From Cylindrospermopsis curvispora GIHE-G1 (GTDB taxonomy: Bacteria; Cyanobacteriota; Cyanobacteriia; Cyanobacteriales; Nostocaceae), in assembly GCF_014489415.1 (NCBI RefSeq), contig NZ_CP060822.1:1436311-1500310 (forward strand): 64,000 bases of DNA, in the 5' to 3' direction. Positions 54,417-64,000 of the stretch are shown piece by piece. Position 1 is the first letter of the stretch. Each line of letters opens with the position of its first letter. The translations under genes and the position numbers were made by a program. The notes below the pieces were generated by a model that saw only the letters and a program-made list of their open reading frames with translations, was not told the origin of the DNA and did no database searches.

Positions 54417-54734
54417 ATGACAACTAAAAAAAAATTTAATAGCTTTGAAGAAATGTTATCCGGTTCCGATGTACCCGTGCTGGTGGATTTTTACGCCGAA
54501 TGGTGTGGTCCGTGTCAAATGATGGCTCCCATCTTGGAAAAGGTTAATACTCATTTCCAAGGTCAGCTAAGGGTTGTGAAAATCGATACTGAGAAATATT
54601 CTCAACTAGCTACCCAATATCGCATAGAAGCACTACCAACTCTCATCTTGTTTAAAAATGGTCAGCCAGTCCGTAAAATTGAGGGTGTAGTACAAGCACC
54701 TCAATTAATTGAACGTTTAAAAACTTTGATTTGA
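54417..54734 (+). CDS. Thioredoxin
   Basis: 105 residues from the ATG at 54417; an in-frame GTG four codons upstream is less likely. The active site is DFYAEWCGPCQMMAP (Cys30/Cys33), followed by KIDTEKYSQLA and the cis-proline loop EALPTLILFKNG. The sequence resembles the y-type thioredoxins of cyanobacteria and plastids more than m-type, but the subtype is inferred. Cytosolic disulfide reductase. Confidence 0.93.
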   Translation: MTTKKKFNSFEEMLSGSDVPVLVDFYAEWCGPCQMMAPILEKVNTHFQGQLRVVKIDTEKYSQLATQYRIEALPTLILFKNGQPVRKIEGVVQAPQLIERLKTLI

Positions 54735-54770
54735 TAGTTAAGGGATAATTGGGGGACTTAGGTCCTCTAA

Positions 54771-55676
54771 TTATCTTCTAGCGTTTAAACAACACCATTC
54801 TTGACGCTGCCAAACTTGATCTACCACCCAACTGTTTTTTTCCAATGTGGTAATTACGGATGGAGACTGCTCTACTAAAATACCACTAAATATCCCCCAG
54901 GAACCGGATTTGACCAGGTCTGTCATTTGTGGAATTAACTCAATAATTACGTCAGCTAAGATGTTGCAAACTATGCCATCGAGGGGTTCAGTGAGGATTT
55001 CTGTTAGGGTATGTACACTACCTAGGGCACAGGTTAATTTTTCTGGATTGAGATGATTCAAAATACAATTACTATTGGTCGATTCTACTGCTAAAGGGTC
55101 ATTATCTACCCCATAGACTTTTTTGGCGCCTAGTAGGAGTGCGCCTATGCCCAAAATACCTGAACCACAGCCAATATCTGCAATTACTTGGGGAGCAGTA
55201 ATACTAGTATTACTGCTGTTTTGAGTTAAATATTTTTCTAAAGATTCCAGACACAATTGGGTGGTGGCGTGATTTCCCGTACCGAAAGCTACTCCCGGGT
55301 CAAGACGGATAACCAATTTAGATGTGGATGGGGGTATGGGTAGCCATGCAGGATTAATCAAAAACAGATTACCTATTTCCTGAGGGTGCCAATATTGCTT
55401 CCAACTGGTAGACCAGTCCTCTTCATTAATTTGATGCCAATTTAATTCGGGAGTAGGTAACCCAATGGCTGTTGAGTCTTCATGTAATAATGTTGATAAG
55501 TTAGTGAGATCTGATAATTGTGCCTGTAAGGTGGAGAGATAAGCTCTAATTAATAGAAACCTATCCTTTTTTTCCACAGCAACGCCCCGACAACCGAAGG
55601 TTTCCAACCGCCAAAAGATAGAATCTTCCAGGTCAGGTGTACATAAAATTTGGATTTCCCACCAGGTATTTGTCAT
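54771..55676 (-). CDS. prmA: Ribosomal protein L11 methyltransferase
   Basis: 301 residues from the ATG at 55676, which gives the family N-terminus [12 protein letters not shown]; 18 upstream codons are in frame but not family-like. SAM-binding motif [20 protein letters not shown], the preceding [20 protein letters not shown] loop and the CNILADVI motif identify PrmA, which trimethylates L11. It lies 56 bp downstream of serA on the same strand and is likely co-transcribed. Confidence 0.95.
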   Translation of the reverse strand: MTNTWWEIQILCTPDLEDSIFWRLETFGCRGVAVEKKDRFLLIRAYLSTLQAQLSDLTNLSTLLHEDSTAIGLPTPELNWHQINEEDWSTSWKQYWHPQEIGNLFLINPAWLPIPPSTSKLVIRLDPGVAFGTGNHATTQLCLESLEKYLTQNSSNTSITAPQVIADIGCGSGILGIGALLLGAKKVYGVDNDPLAVESTNSNCILNHLNPEKLTCALGSVHTLTEILTEPLDGIVCNILADVIIELIPQMTDLVKSGSWGIFSGILVEQSPSVITTLEKNSWVVDQVWQRQEWCCLNARR

Positions 55677-55732
55677 TATGTTTTGGTTATTAGTAGTGTT
55701 CATATTCAATCCCCCACTTCCCCAACCCAAAC

Positions 55733-57313
55733 CTATAGGGTTACTGTATAAGCATCCCGAATTCCAGAAACTTGTTTAATTTCTTCCAGAATACCATCTG
55801 GTAATGGGTCATCAATACTCAAAGCCATAACCGCATCACCTCGCACAATTTTTCTCCCCACTTGCATGCTGGCAATGTTGACATTGAAACTCCCCAATAA
55901 GGAACCCAATTTGCCAATAATTCCTGGCATGTCTCGGTGCAGGGTAAATAGCATATATTTGCTCGGTGGTACGTTAATGGGGAACCCATCTACATCTGTG
56001 AGGTGTATTTCCTTCTCTCCTAATAAAGCACCAGTGACAGAATGAGTTCCTAAGGTACCTGTAGCTTCTAAATGCAATGAACCGGCATAATCTCTGGCTG
56101 AAGCATCCCTAGTCTCAATGACTCGAATACCTCTTTCTTTGGCTTCTATGGTTGCATTAACATAGTTAACCCGTTCCCTTAATGCTTGATATAGTAGTCC
56201 TTTTAAGGCTGCTACTACTAAGGGTTGACTTTTGTTAGTAGCCAGATCTCCTTGGAGTTTAACATTCAGTGTTTCTATTCTTCCACCTGCTAATTGTCCT
56301 ACCAGGTTACCTAGGGTTTCTGCTAACTGCATATAGGGTTTGAGCTCTTCTATAATGTCAGGCCCTAATCCGGGAATGTTTACCGCTGAGCGAGCTGGTA
56401 GTCCTAATAATACATCCCTAATTTGCTCCGCCACATCTATGGAGACATTCACCTGGGCTTCCGTAGTAGATGCACCTAAATGAGGCGTAAGAATTATTTC
56501 TTTGCCCAGGGATCTTAGGGGGGAATCTCCCAGGGGTTCAGACTGGAATACGTCTAGTGCAGCACCGGCGATTTTACCGTTTTTAATGGCATCCGCTAGG
56601 GCCAGCTCATCAATTATACCACCCCTAGCACAATTAATGATGCGGGTGGTGGGTTTCATTTTCCCTAGGGTTTTAGCATTAATTAAGTTGGTTGTTTCCG
56701 GTGTTTTGGGAATATGTAGGGTGATATAGTCCGCTTGTTGAAAAAGTAGGTCTAGATCTACTAGCTGACAACCGATTTGTTCGGCCCTTTCGGTGGAAAT
56801 AAAAGGATCGTAGGCTAATAATTTCATGCCCATGGCTTTGGCCACATGGGCTACATGGGAACCTATTTTTCCTAATCCAACAACACCTAGGGTCTTTTTG
56901 TATATTTCTGCACCAACAAAGGTTTTTCTATCCCATTCTCCCTTTTTCAGGGAGGCATTAGCATCAGGAATATGACGAGATAAGGATAACATCATTGCCA
57001 GGGTATGTTCTGCTGCTGCAATGGTATTTCCTTCAGGGGAATTAACTACTACAATGCCTTTTCGAGTGGCAGTTGGCACATCTACATTATCCACACCTAC
57101 ACCAGCACGACCAATAATTTTTAATTGGGTACCAGCTTCGATAATTTCTTCTGTAACGCGGGTTCCCGAACGAATCATGAGTGCGTCATATTCACCAATT
57201 ATTGCTACTAATTCGGCTGGTTTTAAGCCTGTTTTGACATCAACTGTAGCTACTTGAGAGAGAATATCAATACCAGCTTGATCAATTGGATCGGAAACAA
57301 GAACCTTAGACAT
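55733..57313 (-). CDS. serA: D-3-phosphoglycerate dehydrogenase
   Basis: 526 residues, long form. It catalyses the first step of phosphorylated serine synthesis. NAD-binding motif [12 protein letters not shown] (about 143-154); catalytic arginine in [10 protein letters not shown], glutamate in DVFQSEPL and histidine in [11 protein letters not shown]. An intervening domain (about 310-450) and a C-terminal ACT domain ([20 protein letters not shown]) that can bind serine complete the layout. An intergenic gap of 158 bp separates it from the divergent comF gene. Confidence 0.97.
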   Translation of the reverse strand: MSKVLVSDPIDQAGIDILSQVATVDVKTGLKPAELVAIIGEYDALMIRSGTRVTEEIIEAGTQLKIIGRAGVGVDNVDVPTATRKGIVVVNSPEGNTIAAAEHTLAMMLSLSRHIPDANASLKKGEWDRKTFVGAEIYKKTLGVVGLGKIGSHVAHVAKAMGMKLLAYDPFISTERAEQIGCQLVDLDLLFQQADYITLHIPKTPETTNLINAKTLGKMKPTTRIINCARGGIIDELALADAIKNGKIAGAALDVFQSEPLGDSPLRSLGKEIILTPHLGASTTEAQVNVSIDVAEQIRDVLLGLPARSAVNIPGLGPDIIEELKPYMQLAETLGNLVGQLAGGRIETLNVKLQGDLATNKSQPLVVAALKGLLYQALRERVNYVNATIEAKERGIRVIETRDASARDYAGSLHLEATGTLGTHSVTGALLGEKEIHLTDVDGFPINVPPSKYMLFTLHRDMPGIIGKLGSLLGSFNVNIASMQVGRKIVRGDAVMALSIDDPLPDGILEEIKQVSGIRDAYTVTL

Positions 57314-57477
57314 AACTACGTAAACTAATGATGGCTAACAATTATAGGTTTCACCTGACCATTTGGTAAAGTGAGGGTTGAAAACATTTTATTTCAATTA
57401 TAGAAAACGCTAGAAATTCTTGTGAAGTGGGAATAATTGTGTTACATTGGGGATGCAGTCTGTGATGGCTAATGACT

Positions 57478-58134
57478 ATGCTGAAAGGTCTACTAAATCT
57501 CTTTTTGCAGAATAACTGTCCTCTTTGCCAACGTAATACACCAAACTTATTTTGTCCATACTGTAATCAACAATTGCAAAAAAGTTGTTTACACGACCCT
57601 AATTGCTCATCCCCCATACCTCTTTTTGCTTGGGGTAGCTACGGGGGAATATTAAAAAGGGCTATTATGATGATGAAATATGAAAACCGCCCAGAAATCG
57701 CGCTCTTTTTGGGCCAGCTCCTAGGAGGATCATGGTTGTTAAATTCTAGCTGTAAATATCAAGCTCCTGTAATTGTACCCATACCATTACACCCGGATAA
57801 AATGAAGATACGAGGTTTTAATCAATCTGAGCTTATTGCCAGAGGTTTTTGTGATGTGACAGGGCTCAGGTTAAAATCCCATGGACTAATTAGAATTAAA
57901 CATACACAACCACAATTTGAAATATCAGCTGATAACAGGCAAAAGAACTTAATGGGTGCTTTTGATTTGGGCAAGGATCTTGTTAATCACTATCCTAATA
58001 AACCCATATTGCTGGTTGATGATATTTACACTACAGGAGCAACCGCTAATTCTGCTATACATACCCTCGATGGTTACGGAATAAATGTCATTGGTTGCGC
58101 TACTGTAGCTAAAGCTATTAAGCATAATCCATAG
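57478..58134 (+). CDS. comF: ComF family phosphoribosyltransferase-like protein
   Basis: 218 residues from the ATG at 57478 (an alternative ATG lies two codons upstream). An N-terminal zinc-binding double CxxC (NNCPLCQRN and FCPYCNQQ) precedes a type I phosphoribosyltransferase domain with the PRPP-binding signature ILLVDDIYTTGATANSA near 175-190. ComF proteins act in natural transformation, where they are needed for DNA uptake or processing of incoming DNA; other competence genes are not in this window. Confidence 0.93.
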   Translation: MLKGLLNLFLQNNCPLCQRNTPNLFCPYCNQQLQKSCLHDPNCSSPIPLFAWGSYGGILKRAIMMMKYENRPEIALFLGQLLGGSWLLNSSCKYQAPVIVPIPLHPDKMKIRGFNQSELIARGFCDVTGLRLKSHGLIRIKHTQPQFEISADNRQKNLMGAFDLGKDLVNHYPNKPILLVDDIYTTGATANSAIHTLDGYGINVIGCATVAKAIKHNP

Positions 58135-58168
58135 AATATATAATTTATTCATAACCTATTAACAAACT

Positions 58169-58636
58169 ATGAACAGCTACTGTATGCCCTTTCTCAAAAA
58201 GGTACTTATTCTGCCCATAACTGTTTTATCAATAATTATTTACTCTCATCAGGCGATCGCCCAGAGTGGAAATAGGGATAATATATATAATCCCATTCTA
58301 TTAAAGCTAGAAGGGGAGATTACAGATAAATTGACTCTAAAGGACATTCCCACGGGTCAAGGGGGATTTGCGCGTGATTATCAAGTCAACCTGAATAAGG
58401 GAGATAACCTAGTGATTGATGCGTCTTCGGAAAATTTCGATACAATTATCACACTTTTAGGTCCCAATGGTTTGACGGTAGGGGAAAATGATGATGGTCC
58501 AGATGGCACCAGTAATTCTCTGTTATTTGTCCGCATCACTGAAGCTGGGAAGTATATTATTAGAGTGAGGTCTTTTGGAGAAACTGGAGTTGGTAGCTTT
58601 AAACTCAAGGTGACAAAATTGTTGCCAGTTAAGTAA
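58169..58636 (+). CDS. Exported PPC-domain protein
   Basis: 155 residues. A signal peptide (LILPITVLSIIIYSHQAIAQ, ending at about residue 31) is followed by one bacterial pre-peptidase C-terminal (PPC) beta domain: LTLKDIPTGQGGFARDYQVN, LVIDASSENFDTIITLLGPN, GKYIIRVRSF. Such domains bind or stabilise exported proteins; a protein consisting of little else is common in cyanobacteria and its function is unknown. The signal-peptide region contains a HIP1 site. A second, broken copy lies at 58988-60139. Confidence 0.8.
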   Translation: MNSYCMPFLKKVLILPITVLSIIIYSHQAIAQSGNRDNIYNPILLKLEGEITDKLTLKDIPTGQGGFARDYQVNLNKGDNLVIDASSENFDTIITLLGPNGLTVGENDDGPDGTSNSLLFVRITEAGKYIIRVRSFGETGVGSFKLKVTKLLPVK

Positions 58637-58646
58637 GTATTTATAA

Positions 58647-58996
58647 GGTAAATGTTTTTAAAAACAAGCGATCGCTGGAAGCAAAATCAAACCGCCCACT
58701 CCATAATATAATGAATTCACGTACACCATAATTAACAGTGTGGTTCTACATTAAATTGACGGTAAATGTTTTTAAAAACGAGCGATCGCTGTTTTGTAAG
58801 TAAAATCAAACCGCCCATCCTATAATACAATGAATTCACATACACCATAATTAACGGTGGGGTTTTGCATTAAGGTAAATGTTTTTAAAAACAGGCGATC
58901 GCAATTTTGAAGGCACAATACAATGAATTCACGTACACCATAATTAACGGTGGGGTTTTACATTAAGGTAAATGTTTTTAAAAATAGGCGATCGCC
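58647..58996 (+). repeat. Tandem array of a 113-bp HIP1-containing unit (first array)
   Basis: Units begin GGTAAATGTTTTTAAAAA at 58647, 58761, 58874 and 58967. Lengths are 114, 113 and 93 bp (the third lacks about 20 bp), and the fourth runs only to its HIP1 site. Each unit has a TGTTTTTAAAAACA-type palindrome, a HIP1 octamer 2 bases later, AAACCGCCCATCC, a GAATTCAC block and TTAACGGTGGGG near its end. No variable spacers, so not CRISPR. Confidence 0.92.
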
Positions 58997-60139
58997 CAAA
59001 CTGGAAATAGGGATAATATATCACAAAAGTTAACTACCCTGTAAGCAGAAGCATGACTCGCCGAACCGATTTTTACTAATCCAGTTTCTACTTCAAATTC
59101 TAGTTTACAATTATTCTTAATTCGTACCACAAAGTATTTGTCTTTTTGTACTAACTCCCGTATAAAATTTAGTCCTGCAAAACCTCTATCCATTACCCCA
59201 ACTGCATCTTGAGGTAAATTAGACATCATTGATGAGCCAAATTTGTAATCATGATTATGTCCAAAATTTATCAAATTATCTTCTGGACTTCCCGTAGAAA
59301 GATTCAAGGAGCTAAACAATTTTACTTGATGATAACCTAAAACCCATAACAACTTACTTGTTAAAGTAATTATTGTTGAATCGATTGGACAAATTGCGTA
59401 TTTATCATGTAGCTTTTTATAAGCTTTTTTTTGTACCAATTTATTCAATTGATGATAAATATTTTGGAATATCTCTTGATTCCTGTGTTTGTTAGCTTTG
59501 GAAAATGTCGAAATTCTTACATCAATACCTGTATGGTTTAATCTTGTAAATAAGTCCCGCATACTTGTTAAACTATTATCCAAGGCATAAGCCAACCAAC
59601 ACTCAACATAAAGACGGCTGTTCAAAACTGGATAATCATTTTTTGGTAAAGGTCTGAGGATATCCTTGACAATCTTGGGGAATGAATTTATGATCATTAT
59701 CAAATCAATATTTTGATATGGGTTGCCCAAATTTTAATATATTTTGGGCAATTTTTATCACAACTTTCTTAACATTCAACACTTCTGATATAATCCCATT
59801 CTATTAAAGCTAGAAGGGGAGATTACAGATAAATTGACTCTAAAGGACATTCCCACGGGTCAAGGGGGATTTGCGCGTGATTATCAAGTCAACCTGAACA
59901 AGGGAGATAACCTAGTGATTGATGCGTCTTCGGAAAATTTCGATACAATTATCACACTTTTAGGTCCCAATGGTTTGACTGTAGGGGAAAATGATGATGG
60001 TCCAGATCGCACCAGTAATTCCCTGTTATTTGTCCGCATCACTGAAGCTGGGAAGTATATTATTAGAGTGAGGTCTTTTGGAGAAACTGGAGTTGGTGGC
60101 TTTAAACTCAAGGTGACAAAATTGTTGCCAGTTAAATAA
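58988..60139 (+). pseudogene. Second PPC-domain gene copy, broken by rearrangement and IS
   Basis: Positions 58988-59021 (GCGATCGCCCAAACTGGAAA and onward) correspond to the end of the signal peptide and the first mature residues of the gene at 58169; the IS at 59022-59789 interrupts, and 59790-60139 continue the PPC domain to the same stop (nearly identical; G-to-R at GPDGTS, S-to-G near the end). The start codon and signal peptide are missing: at the HIP1 site the sequence changes into the fourth unit of the 113-bp array. No functional product is possible without a new start. Confidence 0.85.
59022..59789 (-). mobile_element. Truncated DDE-transposase IS inside the PPC gene copy
   Basis: 768 bp foreign to the PPC gene: before and after it the gene reads GGATAATATAT and ATATAATCCC, so a few bases (AT or ATAT) may be duplicated. 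The transposase frame (58978-59730, minus) begins MGNPYQNIDLIMIINSFPKI, has acidic residues in PIDSTIITL and VGVMDRGFAG that look like the first two DDE residues of an IS4-type enzyme, and then runs out of the element at VVNFCD into PPC sequence. The third catalytic residue and the far end of the IS are missing. The same IS occurs, internally deleted, at 15480-15859. Confidence 0.8.
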
Positions 60140-60205
60140 ATACTTATATCAAACCCCCCACCCTAGAATACATTGGAAAATTTGTATTGTTAAGTTATGT
60201 TACAC

Positions 60206-60234
60206 TTGACGATTACCAGGAACTATACTATATT
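60206..60234 (+). promoter_or_regulatory. Sigma-70-type promoter of the PFE-CTERM gene
   Basis: TTGACG (60206-60211) and TATATT (60229-60234) are separated by 17 bp, about 45 bp upstream of the start codon at 60278. Confidence 0.65.
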
Positions 60235-60277
60235 AATGTCGTAATCGTCCACGTGCGCTAGATAAGGTGTGATCCTA

Positions 60278-60892
60278 ATGTTCAAAATCAAAGATTCTAC
60301 CCCCCCCATAATTGCTAAAACCCTTGTTGTAGCTGGATTTGCAGCTTCGGTGTTGTTAAGTGCTGCCCCGGCAAAAGCCATTACGCTCCTTAATTTCCCT
60401 TTCCAGTTTCAGGATGTGACTGGTGGTACTAACGGGCTCGTCAAAGGAACATTAATCGGTTTACAGGAGGGTAATAACCCTGGTTCTGGTATTACAGCAC
60501 AGGTTACAAGTAGTCCTAATAATCAAGGACTCGGTATTTACAACTTTCATTATGCTGCTAGCAATGCTTTTACCGTTACAGGTGGTATTATCACTTATGC
60601 TAATGCCAGTTTTAGCCAAGATGGTAACTATTTAAATTTAGGAACATATGGTAATGATGGATACTCGAACAGGCTTCAATTTTTCCGAGACGATTCCAAC
60701 TCTACCACATCATTTACTGCAGATGGACTACCACTACATGTTACTCCTGTTCCTTTTGAATCAGATTCTGGAGCAGTATTAGCAGCATTAGGTATTTGTT
60801 TTGGTGCTAGTAAACTGTGGAAAAAACATTTAGCGAAAAAACGCATGGTAGGGAATGCCGTCATTGAGTCTTTAACTCACAACAATGTATAA
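60278..60892 (+). CDS. PFE-CTERM sorted exported protein
   Basis: 204 residues from the ATG at 60278 (a GTG three codons earlier is in frame). Signal peptide: TLVVAGFAASVLLSAAPAKA. The mature part is rich in Gly, Asn, Ser and Thr (LGTYGNDGYSNRLQFF), typical of cell-surface beta proteins. Near the C-terminus VPFESDSGAVLAALGICFGA followed by SKLWKKHLAKKR matches the variant PEP-CTERM sorting signal with a PFE motif: short motif, hydrophobic stretch, basic tail. An exosortase elsewhere in the genome should process it. A further 14 residues follow the basic tail, slightly more than usual. Confidence 0.8.
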   Translation: MFKIKDSTPPIIAKTLVVAGFAASVLLSAAPAKAITLLNFPFQFQDVTGGTNGLVKGTLIGLQEGNNPGSGITAQVTSSPNNQGLGIYNFHYAASNAFTVTGGIITYANASFSQDGNYLNLGTYGNDGYSNRLQFFRDDSNSTTSFTADGLPLHVTPVPFESDSGAVLAALGICFGASKLWKKHLAKKRMVGNAVIESLTHNNV

Positions 60893-60926
60893 AACCAAAC
60901 CGCTTGCGAAGCATTTCCTAATTGAC

Positions 60927-61238
60927 GGTAAATGTTTTTAAAAATAGGTGATCGCAGTTTTGAAAGTAAAACCGAACCGCCCATCCTATAATACAATGAA
61001 TTCACGTATCCCATAATTAACAGTGGGGTTCCACATTAAGGTAAATGTTTTTAAAAACGGGCGATCGCAGTTTTGTAAGTAAAATCAAACCGCCCATCCT
61101 ATAATACAATGAATTCACATACACCATAATTAACGGTGGGGTTTTGCATTAAGGTAAATGTTTTTAAAAATAGGCGATCGCTGTTTTGTAAGTAAAATCA
61201 AACCGCTCACCCCATAATACATGGAATGAGCGGTTATA
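60927..61238 (+). repeat. Tandem array of the 113-bp HIP1-containing unit (second array)
   Basis: Units begin at 60927, 61040 and 61153 (113-bp spacing). The last is cut at about 61238, where rRNA sequence begins. Same palindrome, HIP1 octamer (GTGATCGC in the first unit) and GAATTCAC block as in the first array, which lies 2.3 kb away in the same orientation. Confidence 0.92.
61201..61235 (-). terminator. Likely terminator of the rRNA operon
   Basis: AACCGCTCA and TGAGCGGTT form a 9-bp stem around a 17-base loop, followed on the minus strand by TTGATTTT. It lies 13 bp after the 5S gene. It is built from the last unit of the 113-bp repeat, where AAACCGCCCA has become AAACCGCTCA. Confidence 0.7.
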
Positions 61239-61248
61239 TAATAATAAA

Positions 61249-61365
61249 CCTGGCATCGAGCTATTTTGACATAGGGCAACCCCCATACTATCGTCGCCGC
61301 AACAGCGTTTCACCTCTGAGTTCGGGAAGGGATCAGTGTGGTTCCACCGCACCATAGACACCAGG
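61249..61365 (-). rRNA. rrf: 5S ribosomal RNA
   Basis: 117 nt. On the minus strand it begins CCTGGTGTCTATGGTGCGGT and ends CTCGATGCCAGG, the paired ends of 5S rRNA, with the conserved CCGAACTCAGAGGTGAAAC internal stretch. It follows 23S by about 77 bp in the same direction. Confidence 0.95.
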
Positions 61366-61442
61366 AAAACTTGTCGATTTCAAAGTTTCCACTTCAAAAC
61401 CCTGAAGACTGCATATATTTTGATAAGAATGAATTACCTTTC

Positions 61443-64000
<2,558 letters not shown>

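Noticed and set aside
58647-61238. CRISPR array
   Set aside because: The 113-bp units follow each other without variable spacers, and no cas genes are near.

Overview
The window looks like chromosomal DNA of a filamentous (Nostocales-type) cyanobacterium. It is AT-rich and dotted with the octamer GCGATCGC (HIP1). It encodes tetrapyrrole enzymes (hemL, hemE) and cyanobacterial families such as a DUF3386 protein, a CIA30/Rossmann fusion, a PRC-barrel protein, a KaiB-like protein and a PFE-CTERM surface protein. It ends in a 5S/23S rRNA locus on the minus strand. The genus is not fixed by the sequence.

Layout. 1-3011: a near-perfect tandem array (1239-bp unit) of Uma2-type nuclease genes, first copy cut by the window edge. 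3165-7369: hemL diverging from hisIE, an SDR epimerase and hemE. 7390-12123: a sugar-binding lipoprotein, a stretch of glycosyltransferase debris (8.7-10.1 kb), then ldcA and aroC. 12.1-17.4 kb: accessory DNA with interspersed palindromic repeats, a 5'-truncated HrgA-like gene, an orphan gene, a deleted DDE-type IS and an inactivated IS605-type element (frameshifted tnpA, internally deleted tnpB). 17.4-33.9 kb: mostly intact housekeeping or hypothetical genes (LuxR regulator, DUF3386, hydrolase, CIA30, PRC-barrel, nuclease-TPR fusion, MBL hydrolase, KaiB-like protein, wecB, Ser/Thr kinase, squalene/phytoene synthase-like enzyme, HAD hydrolase), interrupted by two short repeat families. 33.9-34.7 kb: tRNA-Ala followed 3 bp later by what looks like a decayed transposon with Tn7/CAST-like ends around a DUF3800-like fragment. 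34.8-49.6 kb: a 5'-nucleotidase, a three-gene VWA operon, a two-gene winged-helix/P-loop ATPase module, and a 1927-residue multi-domain phosphoesterase. 49.8-58.1 kb: cation/proton antiporter, a tnpB tail relic, amidase-murI, thioredoxin, prmA-serA, comF. 58.2-61.2 kb: a duplicated PPC-domain gene whose second copy is broken by a rearrangement and a truncated IS, a PFE-CTERM protein, and two arrays of a 113-bp HIP1-containing repeat. 61.2-64 kb: 5S and most of 23S rRNA.

Functional links. hemL and hemE feed tetrapyrrole synthesis. hisIE, aroC and serA are amino-acid enzymes. The amidase, murI and ldcA act on peptidoglycan. The 5'-nucleotidase and the giant nuclease/phytase/PhoD fusion suggest extracellular scavenging of organic phosphorus. 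The Uma2, HrgA-like and nuclease-TPR genes and the winged-helix/ATPase pair are candidates for mobile-element or defence functions, but none is proven here.

Most striking observations: CAST-like ends directly downstream of tRNA-Ala; the single-chain phosphoesterase fusion; the 113-bp HIP1 arrays with a gene junction falling at a HIP1 site; the winged-helix/ATPase pair; and the tandem amplification of the Uma2 gene. All calls come from reading the sequence and from memory of protein families; no database search was run.
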